Shown: positions 6,248 to 12,029, counted from the first letter of the stretch. The stretch is DNA of 12,029 nt from Clostridiales bacterium (GCA_004555705.1 SFHI01000083.1:1-12029), one strand, 5' to 3'. Numbers and translations are program-made. Notes: a model not told the origin generated them from the letters alone.

Positions 6248-6982
6248 ATGTTTGACGCGGTAAAGGTAAAAAACGACTGTGTGGCCTGGATTCGGGATTT
6301 CTTCGCGGAAAATGGCCCGGACTGCTGCGCCGTGGTAGGCATTTCCGGTGGCAAGGACTCCTCCGTGGTGGCGGCCCTCTGCGCCGAAGCCCTGGGGCGG
6401 GACCGGGTCATCGGGGTGCTGATGCCCTGCGGGGAGCAGGCGGATATCGACATGGCGAAGCTCCTGGTGGAACACCTGGGTATCCGGCATTTTGTGGTCA
6501 ACATTCAGGACGCGGTGGAGGGCTTAAAACGCAGCATTCCCTTCGAGCTGTCCGCCCAGAGCCGCACCAACCTGCCCCCCAGAATCCGGATGTCCACCCT
6601 GTACGCCGTGAGCCAGAGCTTCAATGGCCGGGTAGCCAATACTTGCAACCTGTCCGAGGACTTTGTGGGCTACTCCACCCGCTACGGCGACGCGGCGGGA
6701 GACTTCAGCCCCTGCTCCCACCTGACAGTGCAGGAGGTCAAAGCCGTCGGCCGGGTGCTGGGCCTGCCCGATGTGCTGGTGGACAAGGTGCCCATCGACG
6801 GCCTCTGCGGCAAAACCGACGAGGAGAACCTGGGCTTCACCTACGCCGAGCTGGACCGGTACATCCGCACCGGGGAAATTGAGAACCAGGCCCATAAGGA
6901 GCGGATCGATACGCTCCACAAGCGGAATCTGTTCAAGCTCCAGCTGATGCCCGCCTTTGACCCCCACCTTCCCGAGGCGTGA
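6248..6982 (+). CDS. nadE: Ammonia-dependent NAD+ synthetase
   Basis: A 244-residue ATP-dependent enzyme amidating nicotinate adenine dinucleotide to NAD+. The PP-loop VVGISGGKDSSVVAAL (about 29-44) binds ATP pyrophosphate. NTCNLSEDFVGYSTRYGDAAGDFSP (here cited as positions 131-155) holds the NaAD/Mg-binding region, and GKTDEENLGFTYAELDRYI (about 188-206) is the C-terminal family block. The glutaminase domain of the long NadE form is absent, so free ammonia must be the nitrogen source. The length is at the short end of the NH3-dependent family (about 245-275). The start is ATG 6248, 8 bases after GGAGG (6235-6239); ATG 6241 is out of frame. It lies 15 bases after pncA and 3 bases before the adenylyltransferase gene, so the three are almost surely co-transcribed. 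Confidence 0.95.
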   Translation: MFDAVKVKNDCVAWIRDFFAENGPDCCAVVGISGGKDSSVVAALCAEALGRDRVIGVLMPCGEQADIDMAKLLVEHLGIRHFVVNIQDAVEGLKRSIPFELSAQSRTNLPPRIRMSTLYAVSQSFNGRVANTCNLSEDFVGYSTRYGDAAGDFSPCSHLTVQEVKAVGRVLGLPDVLVDKVPIDGLCGKTDEENLGFTYAELDRYIRTGEIENQAHKERIDTLHKRNLFKLQLMPAFDPHLPEA

Positions 6983-6985
6983 ACC

Positions 6986-7537
6986 ATGGACAAGCCCTAC
7001 AAGCTGGGAATCCTGGTGGGCCGGTTCCAGACCATCCACGCAGGCCATGAGAAAATGGTGAATACCGCTCTGCATCTTTGCGAGCAGGTGGGGGTTTTCG
7101 TCGGCTCCTCTCAGGAATCCCTCACCAACAAAAACCCCTTCTCCTATGAAATCCGGGAGGAAATGCTCCGCGCCGTGTTCGGTGACAGCATCCGGGTGTA
7201 CCCCCTGCCGGATATTGGCGTGGGCAACAACTCCCGCTGGGGGGAGTATGTACTGCGCAATGTCCTGGAACGGTTCGGGGCCATGCCGGACCTGCTGGTT
7301 TCCGGCAAGGAGTCCCGGCGCCTGGACTGGTTCGACGGCGTGGCGGGTCTCACCATCTCCGAGCTGTACATTCCCAAAACCATCGACATTTCCGCCACCC
7401 AGATGCGGCAGTTTTTCCTGCAGGACGATTTTGAAAACTGGAAAAAACACACCAACCCCAGGCTCTGGGATAAGTACCCCCAGCTTCGTCAAATTGTCCT
7501 TGCCTCCCAGGCCCAACAGGAAACCGACAGCATCTGA
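6986..7537 (+). CDS. NadM/NadR-like nicotinamide/nicotinate mononucleotide adenylyltransferase
   Basis: A 183-residue nucleotidyltransferase of the HxGH cytidylyltransferase-like superfamily, expected to join a pyridine mononucleotide to AMP from ATP. The start LGILVGRFQTIHAGHEKMV (positions 7-25) has the HAGH motif (His18-His21); the C-terminal ISATQMR (135-141) is the second ATP-binding motif. GRFQxxHxGH and the ISATxMR form resemble NadM and the N-terminal domain of NadR rather than NadD (GGxFDPxHxGH). No NadR kinase or repressor domain is attached. ATG 6986 follows the nadE stop by 3 bases, with GAGG at 6974-6977 inside the nadE end, suggesting translational coupling. Operon position between NadE and PncB implies that it supplies NaAD from NaMN, although its homologues often prefer NMN; specificity is unproven. 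Confidence 0.85.
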   Translation: MDKPYKLGILVGRFQTIHAGHEKMVNTALHLCEQVGVFVGSSQESLTNKNPFSYEIREEMLRAVFGDSIRVYPLPDIGVGNNSRWGEYVLRNVLERFGAMPDLLVSGKESRRLDWFDGVAGLTISELYIPKTIDISATQMRQFFLQDDFENWKKHTNPRLWDKYPQLRQIVLASQAQQETDSI

Positions 7538-7558
7538 AAATGCTTTGAAAAATAATTC

Positions 7559-7768
7559 GATAAATTGTTGTTTACGCGTGCACACTCGAAAAAAACTGTC
7601 ATTGCAAGCCAGTGCGCACACTGGCGTGGCAATCCCCCGGTTCTTCCGGAAACTTCAAAAACGGACAAACGCCCTAACGAACCGTCCGGAAAAGTTGGGG
7701 GATTGCCACACCAGGCTGCGGCCTGGTTCGCAATGACAGTTCTTTTTCAGTGCGCTATACAATTTTCC
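7559..7768. repeat. Repeat element C (core 1 type, decayed right end)
   Basis: A 210 bp element. The left terminal repeat GATAAATTGTTGTTTACGCG (7559-7578) matches element B exactly; the right one is reduced to TATACAATTTTCCC. Left arm CTGTCATTGCAAGCCAGTGC through GGCAATCCCCCGG (about 7596-7641) pairs with right arm GGGGGATTGCCACACCAGG through GGTTCGCAATGACAG (about 7697-7739). The spacer includes AACGGACAAACGCCCTAAC, shared with element D. It lies between the adenylyltransferase gene and pncB; its right end may contribute a promoter for pncB. Confidence 0.88.
7733..7761 (+). promoter_or_regulatory. Possible pncB promoter formed by the end of element C
   Basis: The -35-like ATGACA (7733-7738) is the terminal part of the repeat arm, and the -10-like TATACA (7756-7761) lies in the decayed terminal repeat, with a 17-base spacer. 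Five of six bases match consensus in the -35 box and four or five in the -10 box. No other promoter is visible before pncB; read-through from the upstream operon is the alternative. Confidence 0.4.
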
Positions 7769-7800
7769 CCACTATAAACCGATCAAAGAAGGTTATCTCT

Positions 7801-9009
7801 ATGAAACTGGAACCCATTGTAATTTCCCTGCTGGACACCGACCTGTACAAATTCAATATGGACCAGGTCATTTTCCACAAACACACGGACCTCTGCGGCG
7901 AATACCATTTCAAGTGCCGCAATGAGGGCGTAGTATTCACCCAAGAGATGCTCTGCGAGATCAACGCCCAGATCGACCATCTGTGCACCCTGCGCTTTAC
8001 CAAAGAAGAGCTTGACTATCTGCGCTCCATCCGGTTCATCAAGAACGACTATGTGGAATTTTTAAGGCTGTGGCACCCCATCCGGGAGTATGTGACCACC
8101 GGCAGAACCGAGGACGGGGAGCTTTCCGTAGTGGTGAAGGGGCCCCTGTTCTCCGCCATGCAGTTTGAAATCTACCTGCTGGAAATCATCAACGAGGTCT
8201 ATTTCCGTATGAACTTCGACTATGAAGCCCTGCGCCGCAGCGCCGAGGAGAAGCTGAACCGGAAAATCGCCGATTTCCAGTCCGGAAAATATACCTTCAA
8301 ATTCGCGGAATTCGGCTGCCGCCGCAGACTCTCCCGGGAGTGGGAGGATGTGGTGGTGAAGCGGCTGGCCACGGAAACCCATAACTGCGTGGGCACCTCC
8401 AACGTGTACCTGGCGAAGAAATACGGCCTGCAGCCCATCGGCACCTACGCCCACGAGTTCGTCCAGATGTACCAGGGCATCGACTCCATCCCCCTGGCCT
8501 ACACCAACTATTACGCCATGAAGGACTGGTATACGGAGTACGACGGGGACAACGGCACCGCCCTCACCGATACCGTCACCACGGACCTGTTCCTGCTGGA
8601 CTTCAACCGCTCCATGGTGAACAACTACACCGGCGTCCGCCACGACAGCGGCGACCCCTACGCATGGGGCGAGAAGATGATTGCCCATTATGAGAAGTAC
8701 GGCGTGGACCCCCGGACCAAGCAGCTGCTGTTCAGCGACAGTCTGGATTTTGACCGGGCCCAGCATTTAAACGACTATTTCAAGGACCGGGCCAAGGTGT
8801 CCTTTGGCATCGGCACCTTCTGCTCCAACGACACGGCGGAAACCGCTCTGAACATCGTCATCAAGCTGCAGTACGTCAACGGCCGCCCCGTGGCCAAGCT
8901 GTCCGATACCCCCAGCAAGGCCATGTGCCAGGACGAAGCGTACCTGGAATACCTGAAATCCTCCGTGGCCTTCCGCCTGAACCGGGTAACGCTTACCCCC
9001 GAGGACTGA
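7801..9009 (+). CDS. pncB: Nicotinate phosphoribosyltransferase
   Basis: A 402-residue enzyme converting nicotinate and PRPP to nicotinate mononucleotide with ATP hydrolysis. It is the short PncB form (about 400 residues, as in enterobacteria) rather than the roughly 490-residue Gram-positive form. Visible motifs are LLDTDLYKFNMDQVI (10-24), FAEFGCRRRLS (168-178), ETHNCVGTSNVYLAKKYG (192-209), GTYAHEFVQMYQG (214-226) with His218 as the expected autophosphorylated histidine, VRHDSGDPYAWGEKM, and SFGIGTF. The start is ATG 7801, 8 bases after AGAAGG (7787-7792); an in-frame ATG at 7750 lies within element C. It completes nicotinate salvage with pncA and nadE upstream, separated from them only by element C. 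No terminator follows; element D begins 31 bases after the stop. Confidence 0.95.
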   Translation: MKLEPIVISLLDTDLYKFNMDQVIFHKHTDLCGEYHFKCRNEGVVFTQEMLCEINAQIDHLCTLRFTKEELDYLRSIRFIKNDYVEFLRLWHPIREYVTTGRTEDGELSVVVKGPLFSAMQFEIYLLEIINEVYFRMNFDYEALRRSAEEKLNRKIADFQSGKYTFKFAEFGCRRRLSREWEDVVVKRLATETHNCVGTSNVYLAKKYGLQPIGTYAHEFVQMYQGIDSIPLAYTNYYAMKDWYTEYDGDNGTALTDTVTTDLFLLDFNRSMVNNYTGVRHDSGDPYAWGEKMIAHYEKYGVDPRTKQLLFSDSLDFDRAQHLNDYFKDRAKVSFGIGTFCSNDTAETALNIVIKLQYVNGRPVAKLSDTPSKAMCQDEAYLEYLKSSVAFRLNRVTLTPED

Positions 9010-9039
9010 GGCCCCATTCCGCGCCGCAATCCCGAGCGC

Positions 9040-9256
9040 GACAAAGTTGGTGTTTAGCAGCTTCGCCTTCAAGTTTCCTGTCATTGCGAGCCAGTGCGCA
9101 CACTGGCGTGGCAATCCCCCGGATAGAGGGGAAATGTATGAAAAACGGACAAACGCCCTAACATACCGTCCTGAATTGTTGGGGGATTGCCACACCAGGC
9201 TGCGGTCTGGTTCGCAATGACAACTTCTATTTTAGTGCGTCAAACAACAATTTGTC
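9040..9256. repeat. Repeat element D (core 1 type)
   Basis: A 217 bp element. The left end GACAAAGTTGGTGTTTA (9040-9056) and right end TCAAACAACAATTTGTC (9240-9256) are inverted repeats that both carry GACAAA instead of the usual GATAAA. Left arm CTGTCATTGCGAGCCAGTGC through GGCAATCCCCCGGAT (about 9078-9124) pairs with right arm GGGGGATTGCCACACCAGG through GGTTCGCAATGACA. The spacer shares AAAACGGACAAACGCCCTAA with element C, so C and D are the closest pair. It fills the pncB-nth gap. Confidence 0.9.
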
Positions 9257-9297
9257 TCTCCCCTCCAACATTCCCATTCCGAAAGGGAGTCCCGATT

Positions 9298-9930
9298 ATG
9301 AACGACAAAGTATCCGCCATCATTGATATTCTGAAGCAGCGGTATCCCGATGCCCTGTGTGCGCTGCACTATGGCAAGGACTACGAGCTGATGATCGCCG
9401 TGCGGCTGTCCGCCCAGTGCACCGACGCCCGGGTGAATCTGGTCACCCCGGGACTGTTCGCCGCCTATCCCACCCTGGAAGCCATGGCGGGCGCCGATAT
9501 TGGTGATGTGGAGGAGCACGTCCGCTCCTGCGGCTTCTACAAGCACAAGGCCCGGGACATCGTGTTGGCCTGCCAGATGCTGCTGTCGGACTACGGCGGA
9601 AAGGTTCCCGGCACCATGGAGGAGCTTCTGCGGCTTCCCGGCGTGGGACGGAAAACCGCCAATCTGCTGTTGGGGGACCTGTACGGCGTGCCGGGCAGCG
9701 TGGTCTGCGACACCCACTGCATCCGCATCTGCGGCCGCCTGGGGTTATCCCAGGGCAAGGAGCCGGAGAAGGTGGAGCAGCAGCTGCGTGCCGTCCTCCC
9801 TCCGGAGGAAAGCAGCAATTTCTGCCACCGGATCGTCCTCTTCGGCCGGGACTGCTGCACCGCCCGGAATCCCAACTGCGCGGAATGTCCCCTGACCCTG
9901 TACTGCCGGGAATTCAACCCGGAAGCATGA
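9298..9930 (+). CDS. nth: Endonuclease III (DNA glycosylase/AP lyase)
   Basis: A 210-residue base-excision repair enzyme removing oxidised pyrimidines and cleaving abasic sites. The helix-hairpin-helix LLRLPGVGRKTANLLLGD (about 110-127) contains catalytic Lys119; Asp138 lies in SVVCDTHCIRICGRLG. The C-terminal [4Fe-4S] loop has the classic spacing C-x6-C-x2-C-x5-C with Cys187, Cys194, Cys197 and Cys203. VRLSAQCTDARVN (35-47) is the conserved N-terminal block. The length is that of E. coli Nth. The start is ATG 9298, 8 bases after GGGAG (9285-9289); in-frame sequence back to 9187 is repeat element D. It stands as a single gene between elements D and F; no clear promoter or T-tract terminator was seen. 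An extra Cys186 sits beside the first cluster ligand. Confidence 0.96.
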   Translation: MNDKVSAIIDILKQRYPDALCALHYGKDYELMIAVRLSAQCTDARVNLVTPGLFAAYPTLEAMAGADIGDVEEHVRSCGFYKHKARDIVLACQMLLSDYGGKVPGTMEELLRLPGVGRKTANLLLGDLYGVPGSVVCDTHCIRICGRLGLSQGKEPEKVEQQLRAVLPPEESSNFCHRIVLFGRDCCTARNPNCAECPLTLYCREFNPEA

Positions 9931-9938
9931 TAAAGTAC

Positions 9939-10119
9939 GATAGATTATTGTTTGCCGATTCGTTGTCGTAGGGGCGGATATTATCCGCCCGTAGCCTTTC
10001 GTCTACAAAAGCACTCCGTTCTAACGGAAATACTCAAAATACGAAACGTTTCGGGCGGCTAATAGCCGCCCCTACGGTAGCAATGTGATGTGTTTGAAAT
10101 CTTCAAACAACATTTTATC
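9939..10119. repeat. Repeat element F (core 2 type, inverted copy of E)
   Basis: A 181 bp element bounded by GATAGATTATTGTTTG (9939-9954) and CAAACAACATTTTATC (10104-10119). It has palindromes GGGCGGATA-T-TATCCGCCC near 9973-9991 and GGGCGGCTA-A-TAGCCGCCC near 10054-10072. By eye it matches the reverse complement of element E with nine substitutions and no gaps. Open frames through it (for example an ATG at 10085) are repeat sequence. Confidence 0.92.
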
Positions 10120-10153
10120 TGTTCGGCTGATTCCCATCCCAAATGGATACCAT

Positions 10154-10183
10154 AATTGTCAATTGTTAATTGTCAATTGTCAA
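10154..10183. repeat. Tandem heptamer repeat AATTGTC x4
   Basis: Four consecutive 7-base units AATTGTC, AATTGTT, AATTGTC, AATTGTC, ending in AA. The repeat contains overlapping CAATTG palindromes and, on the minus strand, several TTGACA hexamers. It lies in the 128-base gap between element F and the spoVB-like gene. It could be a binding-site array, a slippage-prone repeat or another repeat relic; nothing else in this gap is recognisable. Confidence 0.75.
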
Positions 10184-10247
10184 CTCGTCTCCGGCAAACA
10201 TACCTCCCCCCATGTCTGCATAGGCTGTGGACAAGGGGGGATTCTCT

Positions 10248-11759
10248 TTGCCGAAAAGCAAGCCCATGTTCTATTCCGCCCTGATGCTCACCGGAGTGAA
10301 TCTGCTGCTGCGGCTGGCGGGAACCTCCTTCCAGGTGTACATCAGCACTAAAATCGGTCCCGCCGGGGTGGGGCTTCTGCAGCTGACCATGTCCGTGGGG
10401 AACATGGCCATGATTGCGGGGATCGGGGGCATCCGCACCGCGTCCATGTACCTCACCGCCGAGGAGCTGGGCCGCAAACGCCCCGGAAGCGTGCCCTGGG
10501 TGCTGTCAAAATGCTTTACCTACAGCATTCTTTGCAGCGGGACAGTGGCCCTGCTTCTCATCACCCTGGCGCCAACCATCGCCCAATCCTGGATCGGAGA
10601 CGGCCGGACGACCCAGGCTCTCCGCCTGCTGGCGGCGTTTCTTCCGGTGACGGGGCTGTGCGCGGTAATGACCGGCTATTTCACGGCGGCAAACCGTATC
10701 GGCACCCTGGCAGCGGTGGAGGTGGCGGAGCAAATTTTCACCATGGCCGTTACCCTGCTGGCCCTGTCCATATTCGCGGGCCAGGACGCTGGGCGGGCCT
10801 GCCAGTGCATTCTGCTGGGCAGCGGCCTGGGGGGCTGTCTGACCCTCTCCTGCCTGACGACCCTGCGGCTGCGGGAGCGGGGGGCAGCGGGTCCCTCCAT
10901 TCCCCTGGGACACCGGCTCCTCCAGGCCGCCGTGCCCCTGGCTCTGGCGGATATTCTGAAAGCGGGAATCAGCGCCGCCGAGAATCTCATGGTCCCCCGG
11001 CGGCTGGCCCTGAACTCCGGGATTTCCGACCCCCTGGCGGCCTTCGGCACCGTCAGCGGCATGGTGTTTCCGGTGCTCATGTTCCCGGCCTGCATTCTCT
11101 TTGCCCTGGCGGAGCTGCTGATTCCGGAGCTGGCCCGGTGCGCCGCCGGAGAAAACCGTGGGCGCATCCGCTATCTGGTCCGCCGGGTTTTGAAGGTGGC
11201 GGCCCTCTATGCCCTGACCTTTGGGGGGATGCTGTTTCTGGCAGCGGAGCCTCTTTGCGAAAAACTCTACGGCAGCGCCGAGGCGGGGCGGTATCTGCGC
11301 CTGTACGCCATGCTTGCGCCCATGCTCTACTGCGACGCCATTGTGGACGCCATGACCAAGGGCCTGGGCCAGCAGAAGGTCTGCGTGCGCTACAACATCC
11401 TCACCTCCGCCATGGACGTGGCGTTTCTGTATGTGCTGCTGCCCCGCTGGGGGATGGAGGGGTATTTTGCAAGCTTTCTTGTAACCCATCTGGTGAATTT
11501 CATCCTGAGTCTGCGGCGGCTTCTGAAAATCTCCGGTGTCCGGCTTCCCCTTCATACCCCCGCCCTGGCCCTGGCCTCTGCTATGGGAGCCCTATGGTGC
11601 GCAGGGCACCTGAAAACCCCGGTTTCCCGGTGCGCCGCTTTTGCTGTGCTGCTGGGGAGTCTTCTCACCCTGGCGCGGGTCTTAGACCGGGAGGACCTAA
11701 CCTGGTTTCTCGGCATCATCCGCGCCCAAAAACCCAAAAAGCCACCCATCTCCGCCTGA
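10248..11759 (+). CDS. SpoVB-like polysaccharide/lipid II flippase family protein
   Basis: A 503-residue polytopic membrane protein of the MOP/MATE-like flippase superfamily (MurJ/Wzx/SpoVB group) with about 14 hydrophobic segments. The N-terminus MFYSALMLTGVNLLLRLAG... and the central NLMVPRRLALNSG, AAFGTVSGMVFPVLMFPACILFALAELLIPELA (about 265-296) match the pattern seen in stage V sporulation protein B, in which this region contacts the lipid-linked substrate. In sporulating Firmicutes SpoVB supports spore cortex synthesis; paralogues serve vegetative envelope synthesis, so the exact role is open. The start is TTG 10248, 7 bases after AAGGGGGG (10233-10240); GTG 10227 in the same frame precedes that site. 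The last eight codons (PKKPPISA) are inside a terminator hairpin. No good promoter is visible on the plus strand. Confidence 0.85.
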   Translation: MPKSKPMFYSALMLTGVNLLLRLAGTSFQVYISTKIGPAGVGLLQLTMSVGNMAMIAGIGGIRTASMYLTAEELGRKRPGSVPWVLSKCFTYSILCSGTVALLLITLAPTIAQSWIGDGRTTQALRLLAAFLPVTGLCAVMTGYFTAANRIGTLAAVEVAEQIFTMAVTLLALSIFAGQDAGRACQCILLGSGLGGCLTLSCLTTLRLRERGAAGPSIPLGHRLLQAAVPLALADILKAGISAAENLMVPRRLALNSGISDPLAAFGTVSGMVFPVLMFPACILFALAELLIPELARCAAGENRGRIRYLVRRVLKVAALYALTFGGMLFLAAEPLCEKLYGSAEAGRYLRLYAMLAPMLYCDAIVDAMTKGLGQQKVCVRYNILTSAMDVAFLYVLLPRWGMEGYFASFLVTHLVNFILSLRRLLKISGVRLPLHTPALALASAMGALWCAGHLKTPVSRCAAFAVLLGSLLTLARVLDREDLTWFLGIIRAQKPKKPPISA

Positions 11760-11771
11760 GATGGGTGGCTT
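11739..11771. terminator. Terminator hairpin overlapping the spoVB-like stop codon
   Basis: A perfect 14 bp stem AAGCCACCCATCTC (11739-11752) / GAGATGGGTGGCTT (11758-11771) with loop CGCCT. The gene's TGA (11757-11759) lies at the loop/stem junction. The plus-strand tail TTCTGTTCGTATTTC is T-poor, while on the minus strand the hairpin is followed by TTTTTGGGTTTTTGGG, so it should work better for transcription arriving from the right. Confidence 0.8.
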
Positions 11772-11802
11772 CTGTTCGTATTTCGAGATATACCCGCAGT
11801 GC

Positions 11803-11940
11803 GATCAATTGTTGTTTGGCGGTTTGTTATCGTAGGGGCGGCTATTAGCCGCCCGCAACCTGACGATATCGACAGTGGACCGTTTTTATCGGAAATGCTC
11901 AGTAATCGGAACGTTTCGGGCGGATAATATCCGCCCCTAC
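11803..11940. repeat. Repeat element G (core 2 type, right end missing)
   Basis: The left terminal repeat GATCAATTGTTGTTTG starts at 11803. Palindromes GGGCGGCTA-T-TAGCCGCCC (about 11836-11854) and GGGCGGATA-A-TATCCGCCC (about 11919-11937) enclose a spacer resembling that of F (GGAAATGCTCA, ACGTTTCGGG). After CCCCTAC at 11940 the match stops; about 44 bases present at this end of F, including the right terminal repeat, are absent. The following sequence appears to be the end of a transposase-containing element. Confidence 0.85.
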
Positions 11941-11953
11941 TAGTTAGTCCCTC

Positions 11954-12029
11954 TTAAAACTTTATTTCCGGATAGAGATGTTTGAGCCTTATTCTAGCAT
12001 CATCCGTAGTGAACTGCCAGGAGACCCCT
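11954..12029 (-). CDS. Possible transposase C-terminus (IS630-like), partial at window edge
   Basis: On the minus strand an open frame enters from the right edge and ends at TAA (11954-11956) after 24 visible codons; its tail is WQFTTDDARIRLKHLYP then EIKF. The pattern W-x-FTT-x-x-AR-x-x-L-x-x-LYP resembles, from memory, the extreme C-terminus of IS630-family (DDE) transposases. No catalytic residues are visible, and the call rests on this short tail plus its position beside a truncated repeat, so it could be another protein. Confidence 0.4.
   Translation of the reverse strand, partial: GVSWQFTTDDARIRLKHLYPEIKF

Noticed and set aside
6986..7537. Naming the adenylyltransferase nadR
   Set aside because: The ribosylnicotinamide kinase domain and the DNA-binding domain of NadR are absent; at 183 residues only the adenylyltransferase domain is present.
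5462..7621. Long minus-strand frames opposite pncA, nadE and the adenylyltransferase
   Set aside because: No recognisable domains and composition typical of antisense shadows of GC-rich genes.
837..9256. CRISPR array from the recurring CATTGCGA / CAATCCCCC repeats
   Set aside because: Copies are separated by kilobases, contain inverted arms, and lack regular spacers or cas genes.
10120..10247. Plus-strand promoter for the spoVB-like gene in the heptamer region
   Set aside because: TTGTCA hexamers occur but no acceptable -10 box is found at 16-18 bases spacing.
10511..11848. 445-codon plus-strand frame overlapping the spoVB-like gene
   Set aside because: Gly/Pro/Arg/His-rich translation without domains; the alternative frame encodes a full SpoVB-like protein with a good ribosome binding site.

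Overview
The window looks like chromosomal DNA of a high-GC, spore-forming Clostridia, most likely Oscillospiraceae/Ruminococcaceae-type gut Firmicutes. This is inferred from the SpoVB-like flippase, an S-layer-homology protein, an ECF-type thiamine S component behind a TPP riboswitch, strong AGGAGG ribosome binding sites, GC-rich codon use and the style of the intergenic repeats. No species can be named from the sequence alone.

Layout, left to right: (1) the right half of a repeat element (H), then a HAD-family phosphatase/phosphomutase-like gene; (2) repeat element A, then a promoter driving a small multi-drug export-type membrane protein and a HIT-family nucleotide hydrolase; (3) a promoter whose -35 box contains the HIT stop codon, a TPP riboswitch with an intrinsic terminator, and thiT, closed by a strong terminator; (4) a convergent minus-strand gene for a secreted protein with a cadherin/Ig-like domain and SLH repeats; (5) repeat element E, then ansA (type I asparaginase) with its own promoter and terminator; (6) element B, then a tight operon pncA-nadE-adenylyltransferase, element C, and pncB; (7) element D and nth (endonuclease III); (8) element F, a heptamer tandem repeat, and a spoVB-like flippase with a terminator overlapping its stop codon; (9) truncated element G and, running off the right edge on the minus strand, 24 codons of what looks like a transposase C-terminus.

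The genes of region 6 together give a full Preiss-Handler salvage route: nicotinamide to nicotinate (PncA), nicotinate to NaMN (PncB), NaMN to NaAD (the adenylyltransferase), and NaAD to NAD (ammonia-dependent NadE). With thiT, the window is rich in cofactor acquisition, though there is no evidence that all these genes are co-regulated.

The most unusual content is the non-coding DNA. Eight miniature palindromic elements (about 1.4 kb in total) occupy nearly every gap between transcription units. They share terminal inverted repeats of the form GATAAATTGTTGTTT but carry one of two unrelated cores: core 1 (CATTGCGA...GGCAATCCCCC arms; A, B, C, D) or core 2 (short GTAGGGGCGG-type palindromes; E, F, G, probably H). 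E and F are about 95% identical in opposite orientation and bracket the 5.6 kb ansA-NAD-nth block. None of the elements encodes a protein. No CRISPR array, tRNA or rRNA was seen.
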